Positions 42,596 to 55,500 of a DNA stretch of 64,000 nt are shown here, piece after piece; position 1 is the stretch's first letter; each line of letters opens with the position of its first letter. The notes beneath the pieces were generated by a model, which saw only the letters and a list, made by a program, of their open reading frames with translations, had not been told where the DNA came from and did no database searches. The position numbers and the translations under genes were made by a program. Source of the DNA: Closterium sp. NIES-65 (Eukaryota > Streptophyta > Zygnematophyceae > Desmidiales > Closteriaceae); NCBI GenBank assembly GCA_948144175.1, contig CANXME010002275.1, positions 424,001 through 488,000 of the forward strand, written 5' to 3'.

Positions 42596-45500
42596 GGACA
42601 GCAGCCGGGGCAGCAGCAGCAGCAGCAGCCGGGAAAGCAACAGCAGCAGCAGCCAGTCCAGCAGCAGCAGCAGCAGCCGGGACAGCAGCACCAGCAGCAG
42701 CGGCAGCCGGGACAGCAGCAGCAGCAGCAGCCCCAGCAGCCGCAGCACCAACACGGTCAGCCACAGCCGCAGCTACATGGGCAGCAGCTTCAGCAGCACC
42801 AGCGGCAGCAGCGGCGTCGAGCCACCTCCCGTTCATCCCCCTTCCTCCTCCCTTACATCCATACCCGCTCTGTGGACAAAATCCTTGGGGCTCCTCCTCC
42901 TGCCTCCATTCAGCTCCTTGAGGACTCCCATGAGGAGTTTCTTAACATTCGGGAGCACACTCCATTCCTTGCCGCCCTCTACCTTGACTTCCTGGGCTTT
43001 CCCGTCCTTGGCGCCACCACTACCCCCACCATCTTCACTCCCTCCACCTTCCAGGAAGCCATCACCTGCCCTGATGCGGATAAATGGATGGCAGCGATCT
43101 TCCTGGAGTGTGAGGCATTCATTCGCAACGACTCCTTTGTCGATGTCCCTCTTCCTGCTGGTGCCAATCTCGTCGACGGCAAATGGGTCTTTCGGGTGAA
43201 GCAGCTGCCGGGTGAGGAACCAGTGTACAAAGCCCGCTACTGCGCCAAGGGGTTCACGTAGACTTGGGCTGAGGACTACTGGTTCACCTATGCCCCCACC
43301 GCCAAACAACCCACCCTCCGCGCCGCCATGGACATTGGTGCGCGTGACGACATGGAAATCGACTCCATGGACGTCTCCAATGCGTTCCTGCAGGGTGACC
43401 TGCATGAGCGCATTTTTCTCCGGCGGCCCCCCGGGTTCCACGCAGCCTTTCCTGAGAACACTGTCTGGCAGCTGCGTCGCCCTGTCTACGGCTTGAAGCA
43501 GGCACCGCGTGAGTGGCATGCGAAGCTGGCTGCCACCTTGGGGTCTCTTGGCTTCTCTCCTTCCCACTCCGATGCCAGCCTCTTCATCCGCTCCTCCCCC
43601 CGCCGCTTCTTCATTCTGGTCTATGTCGACGACATGATCCTGCTCTCTGACACCAAGGCCGACATGGAGCAGGTGAAGCTGTCTCTGCAGCAACGGCTCA
43701 AGTGCAAGGACCTTGGCGCCCTCACTAACTACCTCGGTATGGCCATCACCCGCAACCGCCCTGCTCGCACAATCACCCTCTCCCAGTCCCATTACATCGG
43801 CCAGGTCTTAGAGAAGTTCGACATGACGCAGGCCAAGCCTGTTTCCACCCCACTCCCCTTTGGTCACCAGCTCGCTCCACCCACCTCCCCCACCTCCTCC
43901 ACCCACCCCTATGCCGAGCTCGTTGGGTCCTTGATGTACGCAATGATGTGCACCCGCCCCGACCTCGCCTACCCCATCAGCGTGCTCGCTCGCTTTGTCG
44001 GCACCGGTCGTCACTCTGAGGAGCACTGGAAAGCTGCCAAACGGGTCCTCCGCTACCTTCGCGGGACCAAGGACCTTGCCCTCACCCTCGGCGGCCCTTC
44101 CCGTCCCCTTCTCTCGGGCTTCAGTGACTCTTCATGGGCCGACTCGCAGCCGGACCGCCGCTCCTCCCAGGGCTACGGCTTCACCCTTGGCAGCGGCCTC
44201 GTCAGCTGGCGCTCCACCCGCTCCTCCGCCATCTCTCTCTCCACCTGCGAAGCAGAGCTCTACGCCGGCACCATGGCCGCCCAGGAGTCGCGCTGGCTCT
44301 GCTTCCTTCTTGCAGAGCTTGGCGCCCCCCAGACATGCCCCACTCTCTGGTGCGACAACGCCAGCACCATCCACCTCACTCAGGACCCCGTCTATCACGC
44401 CCGCTCCAAGCACATCGAACTCCGCTACTTCTTCGTTCGCGACCTCGTCCAGAAGGGCCTCATTGCCGTTCGCAAGATTGCGTCCGAGGCCAACTTGGCC
44501 GACATCTTCACTAAGGCCCTCCTTCGCCCCGCGCACTCTGCTTTCCTCCGCCTCATTGGCCTTACTCGCCCGGGCGCCCCTTGACTCAGGGGTTGTTCTC
44601 TTCTTGTGTTAGCATGCTAAGGGGTTGTGTTAAAATACATTGTGTAGCATGCCAACACATGTGACTGTACGCCAATTGTGGTGTACAGTTGGGTTGGGAC
44701 TACACCCAACTTTGGGTGTAGTCTTGCACTTTGGGGTGCCAATCCACCCAATTGTGGTGGAGCCCCCAAATGCAACCCTCTTGACTTGTGGGTACCTCAC
44801 TTCCCACAATTGAGGCTTCCCCAAGCCAAGTGGGCCTAGGGTTGCCTCACTTCTACAAAGTGTGGGCAACCCAACCCACTTGACCAATGGTTCCCTCACT
44901 TCCCAAAGTGAGGTCAACCCAACCTATGGTCACTTTGATCCTTCCCTTCCATTCTCCTCTTCCAACCTTCTCTTCCAAACTATGTATGCTAGGTTGTGAC
45001 TCTAATTCAATCACTTGTTCAATCCACAATCTTCACAGAGCTTGTGAGGCTGCTGATGGGAGGGCACAGCAGATAAGCTCTTGCAATGGGTAGGAACCCC
45101 CAAAGCAGCATGAGGTGCAAGGGTAGGCGCCTCCAAAGCAGCATGAGGTGCAAGGGTAGGCGCCTCCAAAGCAGCATGAGGTGCAAGAACAGGTGGTGGT
45201 GGTGAGCGACTGACAGGCTGCTGAGCCTGGTGAGGCTGCCTATGGACTCGGGAATGCTGCCTGACAGGTTGTTCTTCCACACGGAGCTGTTGCATGCCGT
45301 GAGGGCCAGGGGTGCATGCAGGGTGGACGGATAGGGATGCAGGAGGGGCAGATAGGGGTGAGGACTCGGGAATGCTGCCTGACAGGTTGTGCTTCCGCAT
45401 GGAGCTGTTGCATTGCATGCAGTGAGGGCCAGGTGTGCAGAGTGGTGGATACGGGTGCAGGAGGGGCGGGTAGGGGTGCGCGAGTGAGAGCAGTGGCACC

Positions 45501-48500
45501 GGGGATAGGGTGCAGTGATGGATAGGGTGCAGTGATGGATAGGGTGCAGTGATGGATAGGGTGCAGTGATGGATAGGGTGCAGTGATGGATAGGGTGCAG
45601 TGATGGATAGGGTGCAGTGATGGATAGGGTGCAGTGATGGATAGGGTGCAGTGATGGATAGGGTGCAGTGATGGATAGGGTGCAGTGATGGATAGGGTGC
45701 AGTGATGGATAGGGTGCAGTGATGGATAGGGTGCAGTGATGGATAGGGTGCAGTGATGGATAGGGTGCAGTGATGGATAGGCCAGGGCAGGCATGAATGA
45801 GCATGAGCTGGACATATCAGTTTCACTAATTATTGGAAATGGAAATTCACCGTGGAGAGGACGGGTAGGTTGTGAAGAATGAGACTGGGGACTAGGCTGA
45901 CCAACAAGAGGAAGGCTGGAGCTAAAACATGAGCTTCAGATTTTCAACGAATGCTCCTACAAGGAAGGACCCCTTCGCAAAAATTAACGCAAGGGTCCTG
46001 GGTCCAGGCCTTGCCAGGCAGCGCTTCGAGGCGAACCGGCGCGATTCATCATTTGGCAATCCTGTAGTCAAACCAGCTAGACGGGCCAGACTGGGCTCGC
46101 CTGTCTGTCCTTGCCTAGGAAAGGGAGTAGGAGGGATAGGGAGTAGGAGGGATAGGGAGCAGGAGGGATAGGGAGCAGTGGCGGATAGGGAGCAGTTGAG
46201 ATAAATGCAGTAGGGAGAGGTTGCGGTAGGGATAAGATGCAGTAGGAATAAGATGCAGTAGTGATAGGGTGCAGTGAGGGATAGGGTGCAGTAGGGATAG
46301 GATGCAGTAGGGATAGGATGCAGTAGGGATAGGATGCAGTAGGGATAGGACGCGGTAGGGATAGGGTGCAGTGACTTGCAGACTGCATGATAGGCATGAA
46401 CTGCACTACTGCATGAGATGGCATGCATGTGATGGCATGACTGCATATGATGGCATGAGAACATGTAGGAAGAGCAAGGGGCGAACACGAACATGTTCGT
46501 GTTCGCCCCTACACGAACACATCCCTTTGCCGAACCAAACACTGTTCGGTTCGGCGAACACTTTAAGCAAAATAGGTGTTCGCCGTTCGCCTGTGAAGGC
46601 GTGTTCGGGCGAACCTCGAACACGTTCGTGTTCGTCGCGGGGCAAATTGCAGCAGAGGCCCGAACACGAACATGTTCGGGCGAACCTCGAACACTGTTTG
46701 GCGAACACTTTAAGGAATCGAGGCGAACCGAACAGGTGTTCGTTTTTTTGCTCATCCCTAGGTACATGTTAGGGATGAGCAAATGGCGAACTCGAACACG
46801 TTTGGGTTCGAGTTCGCCCGAACAACAACTTTCGCCGAACCGAACACAGTTCGGTTCGGCGAACAACTTAGGCTTCAGGACATGTTCGCCGTTCGCCCTT
46901 GGGGGCGAACATTTGTTATGTGTGGGCGAACTCGAACATGTTCGACCCGAACATGTTCGAGTTCGCCCAGGGCCACTTTCATTATAGTCACAACAGCTTG
47001 ACACGGAACCTGGAGGGTTGGGAAGATAGATAGGGGGGTGGAGGGTGTGTATATAATCATGCAACGCACACTAGCATACGACACCATCATGTAGTGCTTA
47101 TATAAAAGTCAAGTCACTGCTAAATTATCTCCTATCCTACGCATGCACACCACTGCTACTACCAACAACAGCATGCTCCGCGTCTGAGGTGTCGCCAGCA
47201 CCCACCCCCACCTGCTCCTCCTCCCCCTCCTCCTCCTCCCACTCGTCGTCCTCCTCCTCCCCCTCGCCTTCAATGGCGAACTCTGGTGGTGCCTCGCCCT
47301 TGGCACGGCGGCCCTCGCCTATCCTCTGTCCAGGGTGTGAGGTGTACCATGATCTGAGAATCATGGAAGCTCGCGTCCTCTGAGAGGCTAGGCGGTGCCG
47401 CTTCCAGGATATGAGGTTGCGGCCGAGGGAGAAGACGCGTTCGCTCGACGCGGACGTGGCAGGGATGGCAAGATAATCCCGGGCCATGCGCCTCAGCGTC
47501 TGCATGTTGGTGGCGCTGCGCCAATACTCCAACGCTGACACGTCGCACCGCACCCTCTCTGACAAGTACCTGCCAACCTCGTCATCCTGCACCATCCCAC
47601 CTCTCCCCGCCTCCTGGCTCGCCGACAGACGCGCCGCAAGGCGTCGGCGACTAGGGAGAAACTCGGCGTCCTCGTCGTCATCCGCCTCCTCTCCCTCCTC
47701 CTCCGTCACTGGGGCAAGTGGGGTCGACTGAGGGGCAATCGCTGCAGCCCGGGCCTGGTACTCGGCCACGCGTTCGCGAACCAGCTGGATCACCTCGCCT
47801 GACGAGGGACGAGGCCTCGCCCTCCGCTCTGTGTCGGGATGCAGCGTCTCCCAGTGCGCGTCGTCGAACCACGCCGCCTTCATGGACGGGTCCAGGAAGG
47901 TGGCGATCCACAGCTCGTTGCTTGACATCAACTCATACTTCTTCAAGAGACCCAGCGCCGCCTCAATCATCGGCTTCAGCGTAGCCGATGGCCCCTTGGC
48001 CAGGCGCGACTCCATAGCGTCGATCAAGCCGTTGTAGTACGGCAGGACCATCGACACTGTAGGGTACGCCGCTCCCTCTGCGGCCTTGGAGACTTTGGCG
48101 AATGGGCTGAGGAAGGTCTTGACAGAATGCAGAGTGTCCCAGTCTGCGTCCGTCAGGCGCAAGGTGTCCATCTTCGCCTTGTCAGCCTTCGACACGCCCT
48201 GTCGGGTAGAACGTATGGGTGGGCGACGGATAGAATGGAAAGTGGGGTGGTTGAGGTTGTTGGAGGTCCGGAAAGTTGAGTCAAGCATGGCCAACAGTGC
48301 TGCAAGGGCCGGAAGAATACACGCCGACCGACATACCAACACATAAAACAGCATACACAACACCTGGCGCACACACACACCTGTGTCTGGGCAAAGTAGA
48401 CAGAGATGGGTTCCTGCAGAACCCCGGCTCGCTCGACCATGTCGTGTGTCGACCCCCAGCGTGTGGGACTGTCCTGCACCAGCTTCAATGCTGGCTTCGG

Positions 48501-51500
48501 TTTGGCGGGGTTGCCCTGCGCGTTCAGAGTCCGCTGAAGGCCCAAGAACTTCCCCGAGCGCTGCGGCGAGTATCCTATCCACGACGCCATCTCTCTCAGA
48601 ATCTTCAGCAACTTGCGAATGGCGGTCACAGCGAGTGCCGCCTTCACCGCAAGGTTGATCACGTGTGCCAGGCATCTGCGCACGTCACAAAACATTCATG
48701 GCGGAGAGAAAGGGAAGTGTGAGTACACAACACATTGGCCCACCCGCCTGTACTACAACCACAACATGTTCACATCACAGGAACACTCCCTTTCGTACCG
48801 GAAGTGCATGCGCGAGTTGAAGAAGCACTGGCCACCACCCTCCTCCGACATCCACCTGAAAGCGGCAGTGTTGCTAGAGGCGTTGTCTGAGGTGAACCCA
48901 AGACAACGCGTCTCCAACCCCCACTGCACCACCGTGTCCTCAACCACCCTCGCCATCTGCTTGCCCGTGTGCCGCCCGTGAATTTCCCGGAATTCAAACA
49001 CCATTGTGCGCAGCTGGTAACCCTCGTCGATCCAGTGACCCGTTACCACCAGCCACGCCCTGTTGTTGGGTGACGTCCACATGTCGATGGTGAACGACAC
49101 CCTGCACCCCAGCTCCCCCTCCTTCGCCAGCATCTCCGCGATGGCTGACTGAAGAGCAGCAGCCGAATAGACCACTGTGTCGCGGGAAACCGTCCAGCGC
49201 GAGGGGATGAAGTTTTTTTGCGCGCAGTTGCGGTTCAACAGGATGAGTAGCTCACGAAACTGGAGAGGGGAAGAGACAAGGGGGGAGAGGGTAGTACACG
49301 TCAGGGGGATGCGATAAAGGTAATATAGCACTGCACTGGGCCACACGCAAACAGTCAAAACACAAAGTGACAGACACGTCCACTAACCGCATACTTGCGA
49401 AATCAAACATGGGATGGGATGGGGCACTTACAGCCTCGGCCTCGACGATGCGGAAGGGGAGGTCGCAGGTGACCACCAGCTTCGTGATCGCCTGCCGTCG
49501 CTGCACCGAGGTCAGTTTTGCTGTCATCCACCGCTCGATCCCTCCTGACCCATCACCTCCACCAGTTGCCATCGCTTTCCCCTTGGCGAGCTGCGGCCAA
49601 GTCTTGGCATGTGGCCACTGATAGACGTAGCCATCCGGCACTCCCTTGTAGCCCCCTCGGGGAAACGTCTCCCCAGGCAAGTGAACCGACGGGGTGTGGT
49701 AACGGTGATGCCACACATGCATGTGCGCAGTGTGGAAGCTCGCAAAGTGCCGCTCGCCCGGGGTTGTTGTGGATTGCTTCCACGAAATCCTATCTGTGCA
49801 AATCTTGCACTGACGCTTATCGTCTGCCCCTAACGGTCCGAACATCATAACTTGCCACCCCGGCCTCCTATTACCCTTGCTAGTCCCCTTACTACTCTCG
49901 GACCCTCCGTCCTCGTCTAGGAACTCGGGTGGAATCACACCCTCGCCCAAGGGCTCCCCAGTGAACGTGCAGGGATACGCCCGCTCTCTCAACTTGTTCG
50001 CTTTCTTCCTCTGCTTCGGCTCCCTAATGGTCACGGCCTTTCCCCCTCCCACCTTAACCCCCACGCTCCCCCCCCCTTCACGCACATGCTGTGATCCCGC
50101 CTCTGTCGCCGCCCTTCCACCACCCTCTCCCACCTCCTCCTCCCGCCCCTCTGGCTCCAACCCATCCATCTCGTGGTCTTCATCATCATCATCTCCCCCC
50201 TCCCCACCGCCATGCGTCTCTGGGTCCCACGCCGCCTCGCTGTCATCCCCGCTCCCCTCAGTGTTCTCCTCCTTCTCGCCCTCACCATCCTCCTCCTCAT
50301 CCTCCTCCTCACTGCCGCTCTCCGGCTGTGTCGGCGTCTGCCCCGAAGGAGGGGGCCGAGGGCCGTCGTAACGGAAAGAGCGACGAGAGGTCGGCGCCGG
50401 TACGGTAAGCAACCCCCCAACGAAGATCGCGCCGGCTCCACCCGGTCCATCCCCTACTCGCCCCTGCATAGGTCGTGGTGGAGATCCCGGTGCGCTGCCC
50501 TGAGCCCTGCCTGCACCTCGGCCTATGGATCCACCACCCCTGGACGCCATCACTCCGCCCTCGACCCTAAACCCTAAAACCCCCTAAGGCAACGTGAGCG
50601 TTGGATGGTGCCGCACCGCACGTCCCTAATGCCCGATCCGAATCCTAGAGCGAATGGTACGCCCTACTTGAGCCCTTCCCGGGAGATGCTCGCTTTCCCT
50701 CCCTAGTAAAAATAAACTCCCTACACAACGTTAAACCCTATGCTTAGTTCTTCTATCTAATCTAATGTGAGTTCGTTTACACTCCAATTATTAACGTGCA
50801 CTTGCTTGCACTTAGAAGAAGGAGGCTAGGGCGGCTGTGTGAGGGAGCACTAAAGCGGCTAAACAACTTCTGAGTTTGAGCTCACGAAATGAGCTCAAAC
50901 TCAAATTGGCCGCGACCTAAATCTGGTCGCGGCCAATTTTGACGCAAACACTTTTGGTGTTCGCGTCGAAGCCAAGCCGAACACGAACATGTTCGTGTTC
51001 GGCTTGGAGAGGCCAACTCCAAAGTCGAACGCCGAACATGTTCGGCCGAACCTCGAACATGTTCGGCCCGAACGAATTGGCCAAAAAAAAAGGCCTGTTC
51101 GGTTCGCCTCGAACATGTTCGAGGCGAACCGAACAGGCGTTCGGCATTTTGCTCATCCCTAGTACATGTGATGGTACGAATGCATGTGATGGCACGAATG
51201 CATGTGATGGCACGAATGCATGTGATGGCACGAATACATGTGATGGCACGAGTGCATGTGATGGCACGAATGCATGTGATGGCATGGGTACATGTGATAT
51301 CATGAGTGCATATGATAGCATGAGGACATGTGATGGCATGTGTGCATGTGATGGCATGAGTGCATGTGATGGCATGAGTGCATGTGATGTTACGAGTGCA
51401 TGTGATGTTATGAGTGCATGTGATGGCATGAATGCATGTGATGTTATGAGCGCATGTGATGGCTGGCAAGTGATAGCATGAGAGCGTGTGATGATATGTG

Positions 51501-52396
51501 TCAGATATCGTCAGCACATGTGAAGGCATGGCATGTGATAGCACGAGAACATGTGATGGCCATGCCATGCCACAATCCCAACAGGAAGGGGTCGGAGAAA
51601 ATACAAGGCTTGAAGTTTGATGGTTCACAAAACTTGAAGGCTGATGGGTTAAAAAACCAGAAAGTTTAGGAGTTAAAACCAGAAGGTATATATTTATACA
51701 AGACTTCGAGGTGGATGGTGCTGCCAATCGACTCTGGTATGCTGCCAACGATTCTGTTGTGAGCAGCCTCTCTGCAACAAGCCCCACATGCACGATGACG
51801 TAAGTGGAATGGACCAGGGTATAATCGCACAATACGACTTTTGAGACCAGGGTATAGTCGCACAATACGGATGAATACAAATTTTGCTGGCACAGTTGCA
51901 CCACACCGCATTAACCATGAACACCAGCTGAATTCTGCGGAGTACATATATTGGCCACATTTGTTGGCTCTTCGCTTAAAATAAGCGGGCATGGAGGTGT
52001 AAGAGGAATCTATTGGGAATGGAAGGGATACGGGGGGAATAAAGGGGACGAGGGATTTATCAACCGAGGAATTTTTGGATGGATTAGGCTGGATAGGTTG
52101 GCGATGAAACACTTCACACCTAATCAGCCTAAACTGCCTTCATAAAAGGACGCTGGAACACAGAATCCAAGTCTAGCGAATGTCCAGTTTATTATCAACA
52201 AGATATACATTGGAAAGGGAGTGGAGCATGGACGGGAGGGGAAAAGAACATTAATATGTTTTTCTATGACCATGGGTGAGGGAAAAATAGCACAGATATC
52301 ATACAATTTTCTGAGATTGGTGCGACCAGATATCCAGGATGGGAAGGGACCTGACAGATTCATATAGCTGAGGTATCTGCACAGATATGTGCAGCA

Positions 52397-52439
<43 letters not shown>

Positions 52440-52469
52440 TATGCACGCACGCACGCACACACACACACA

Positions 52470-52508
<39 letters not shown>

Positions 52509-55500
52509 GCACGCACGCACACACACGCAAATGCATGCACCCGTGCGCATGCACACAAATGCACACACAACTCACACACATCCACACTCGCATGTGTGCA
52601 AGCGCACAACCATGCATGCACGCGTACACACAAGCACAAATTCACGCACTCACACACCCACCCATGGCACACACACACCAGCAAAGATGCACACAATTAC
52701 GGATCATCATTTTCACAGAAACGGGAACTTTACGGGCAGTCAATGGTGGTGAGTCAAAGTGGAATGTGGTGAGATGGGAAACAGAGGCTCATTTACAGAG
52801 TTTGCAGCTTGGTAAGGCGCTGCATCTGGAGGGGAATGGAGCCCGTGAATTTGATGTTGAAGCTGAGGTCTCTGTGGACATGCCATCACCATGCCATGCC
52901 ATGTGGACATGCCATCACCATGCCATGACATGTGGACATGCCATCACCATGCCATGCCATGTGGACACACCATCACCATGCCATGCCATGTGGAGATGCC
53001 ATCACCATGCCATGCCATGTGGACATGCCATCACCATGCCATGGGGCAAAGGACGGTGTGCATAAAAGCTGATTGGAAGAAGAGGAGAATGGAGCAAGGA
53101 CGGTGTTAATAAAAGCTGACAGGCATGAGCAAGGGCCCGGCTCAGAGCACGCCCAGAGGTGACGGTGCAGAGGCAGCCAGCCGTGGGTTCTGCACCATCA
53201 ACGGCCCACCATGAGCTCTGCATAATCAACGGCCCACCATGAGCTCTGCATAATCAACGGCCCACCATGAGCTCTGCATAATCAACGGCCCACCATGAGC
53301 TCTGCATAATCAACGGCCCACCATGAGCTCTGCATAATCAACGGCCCACCATGAGCTCTGCATAATCAACGGCCCACCATGAGCTCTGCATAATCAACGG
53401 CCCACCATGAGCTCTGCATAATCAACGGCCCACCATGAGCTCTGCATAATCAACGGCCCACCATGAGCTCTGCATAATCAACGGCCCACCATGAGCTCTG
53501 CATAATCAACGGCCCACCATGAGCTCTGCATAATCAACGGCCCACCATGAGCTCTGCATAATCAACGGCCCACCATGAGCTCTGCATAATCAACGGCCCA
53601 CCATGGGCTCTGCATAATCAACGGTCCACCATACCATGGGGCTCTGCATAATCAACGGTCCACCATACCATGGGGCTCTGCATAATCAACGGTCCACCAT
53701 ACCATGGGGCTCTGCATAATCAACGGTCCACCATACCATGGGGCTCTGCATAATCAACGGTCCACCATACCATGGGCTCTGCATAATCAACGGTCCACCA
53801 TACCATGGGCTCTGCATAACCAGGGGCCCACCATGGGCTCTGCATGCAGTCACGTGTGTGAGGTCCTCACTCATCGGTCTCTGCATGCAGTCACGTGGTT
53901 TTGAGAGTTGGGATCAGCGTGGATCAAGGCGGGCCTGTGTTTGCTGGGATGATGGTCAGTGAGGCGTACTCACAGGTGTGAGAGGGCAGCCAGATGAGAG
54001 ATGGCTGCGGGAATGGAGCCTGACAGTTGATTCCAACGGAAATCCCTGCCATGCATTTCACGGCGTCAAGCACACGGCGTCAAGCACATGGCGTCAAGCA
54101 CACGGCGTCAAGCACATGGCGTCAAGCACATGGCACGGGTTAGGATGGAAACCACAAGAAGTGTGAATTGTTGACTCAGTGTGAGTTAGCTGAGAGATGA
54201 TAAAAGTAGCATGGTGTGAAAGAAGAATTGATGCACTAAACAATGAGTCAAAAGGCTCTTTAGTACAAGCAATGAGCAAGGGAGAGATGAGAGGGGAGCT
54301 TACCCTATTGGCCAATAAGTTGGCCAATGGGTGAGCTTGCTTGTGGCCCAAGCAACCACAAATGTGTGTTGGTTGGGATTGGCTGAGGTAAGGACCAATC
54401 CCCACCAACCACAAAATGTGGTCGGAGGGTACACTAAACAACCCCCCAATTTATAAGAGTGCAAGTCTAGCCTATGCATGTTGTATAAAATATGGAATTT
54501 ACAACACATGGTAGGACGGTTTAACAGGGTGGGTGAGAGAGGCAGCTCAAACCACCACTTCTTTCATTTTTCATTTATACCAAGTTCATACGTAGACATA
54601 CGCGCACACACCACGTTCTCATCAGGGGGCATAACATTCCCAATGCAGCTGCTTCTGCATAACGCACCACGCTTGTTTTCACCAGTTGGCATAACTTATT
54701 CGTGAAATGGCTGGTAATGCCTGGAGTGTTGAGGGATGCTTATATATATATACATATATAACAGACTCAATCACGGCTGGCTGGTGAAGTAAGCCAGGGC
54801 TGTGCTCCTAGGCGACTGACTCGCTCGTTATGAGAGAGCCCACCAGGGGTAGGCATGAACATGTTCGTGTTCGCCAGCGGCGAACATGTCACCAGGGTCC
54901 AGATGGCCCACCAAGCAACGAGCCATTGTACGCCCGTGACTCGTCCCTCTATGGTGAAGCAAGCCAGCGCCGCGTTCCTAGGCGACTGTTATGAGAGAGT
55001 CCACCCCGGGACCCACCAAGCGACGAGCCACCGTACGCTGTGGTTTTTGAGAATTCTCAAAAACTGACTTGTCCCTCTATGGTGAAAATGCGCGAACAGA
55101 AAAGGGGGGCTAGTCAGGAGATGAAAACGGAGGAGGGGGTGAGGCGTGGGCTAAGGTAGGGATGAGCAGAGGGCGAACTCGAACATGTTCGGGTTCGCCC
55201 CCCCTCGAACATATCCATTTCCCGAACCGAACAGTGTTCGGTTCGGCGAACTATTTGCCCTACAGCAGGTGTTTGCCGTTCGCCCCAGGGGGCGAACGAT
55301 TTGTTTCTGAGGGCGAACTCGAACATGTTCGCTTCGAACATGTTCGAGTTCGCCCTGGGGGAGATTCGTTATAGTCACAGTGGTCAGAGAGGGGATTTGG
55401 AGGGTCGGGTAGATAGATAGGGGTGTGGAGGGTGTCTCTGTGTTCATGCAACGCACGCAAGCATACGGCACCCTCATGTTCTGTGAATATAAAATAAAAG

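Larger units (their letters stand above)
30513..45037 (+). mobile_element. Copia element F (14.5 kb including nested G); TSD GAGCT
   Basis: The LTRs are 410 bp (30513-30922, 44628-45037), begin TGTTAAAATACATTG, end CAATCTTCACA and appear identical. Target duplication GAGCT is at 30508-30512 and 45038-45042. It carries a primer site, a 2-kb low-complexity leader and a gag-pol split by element G. It sits in an intron of the receptor kinase gene, inside a decayed copy of half an LRR exon, on the strand opposite to the host gene. Confidence 0.95.

Noticed and set aside
45011..45826. Long His/Thr/Tyr/Pro frames on the minus strand
   Set aside because: All three minus frames are open because the 17-bp unit lacks stops; the protein is pure repeat.
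52387..52772. Thr-His and Val-Cys frames
   Set aside because: Translations of a CA microsatellite.
53195..53845. CRISPR-like array of 28-bp repeats
   Set aside because: No unique spacers; contiguous minisatellite with a longer variant block.
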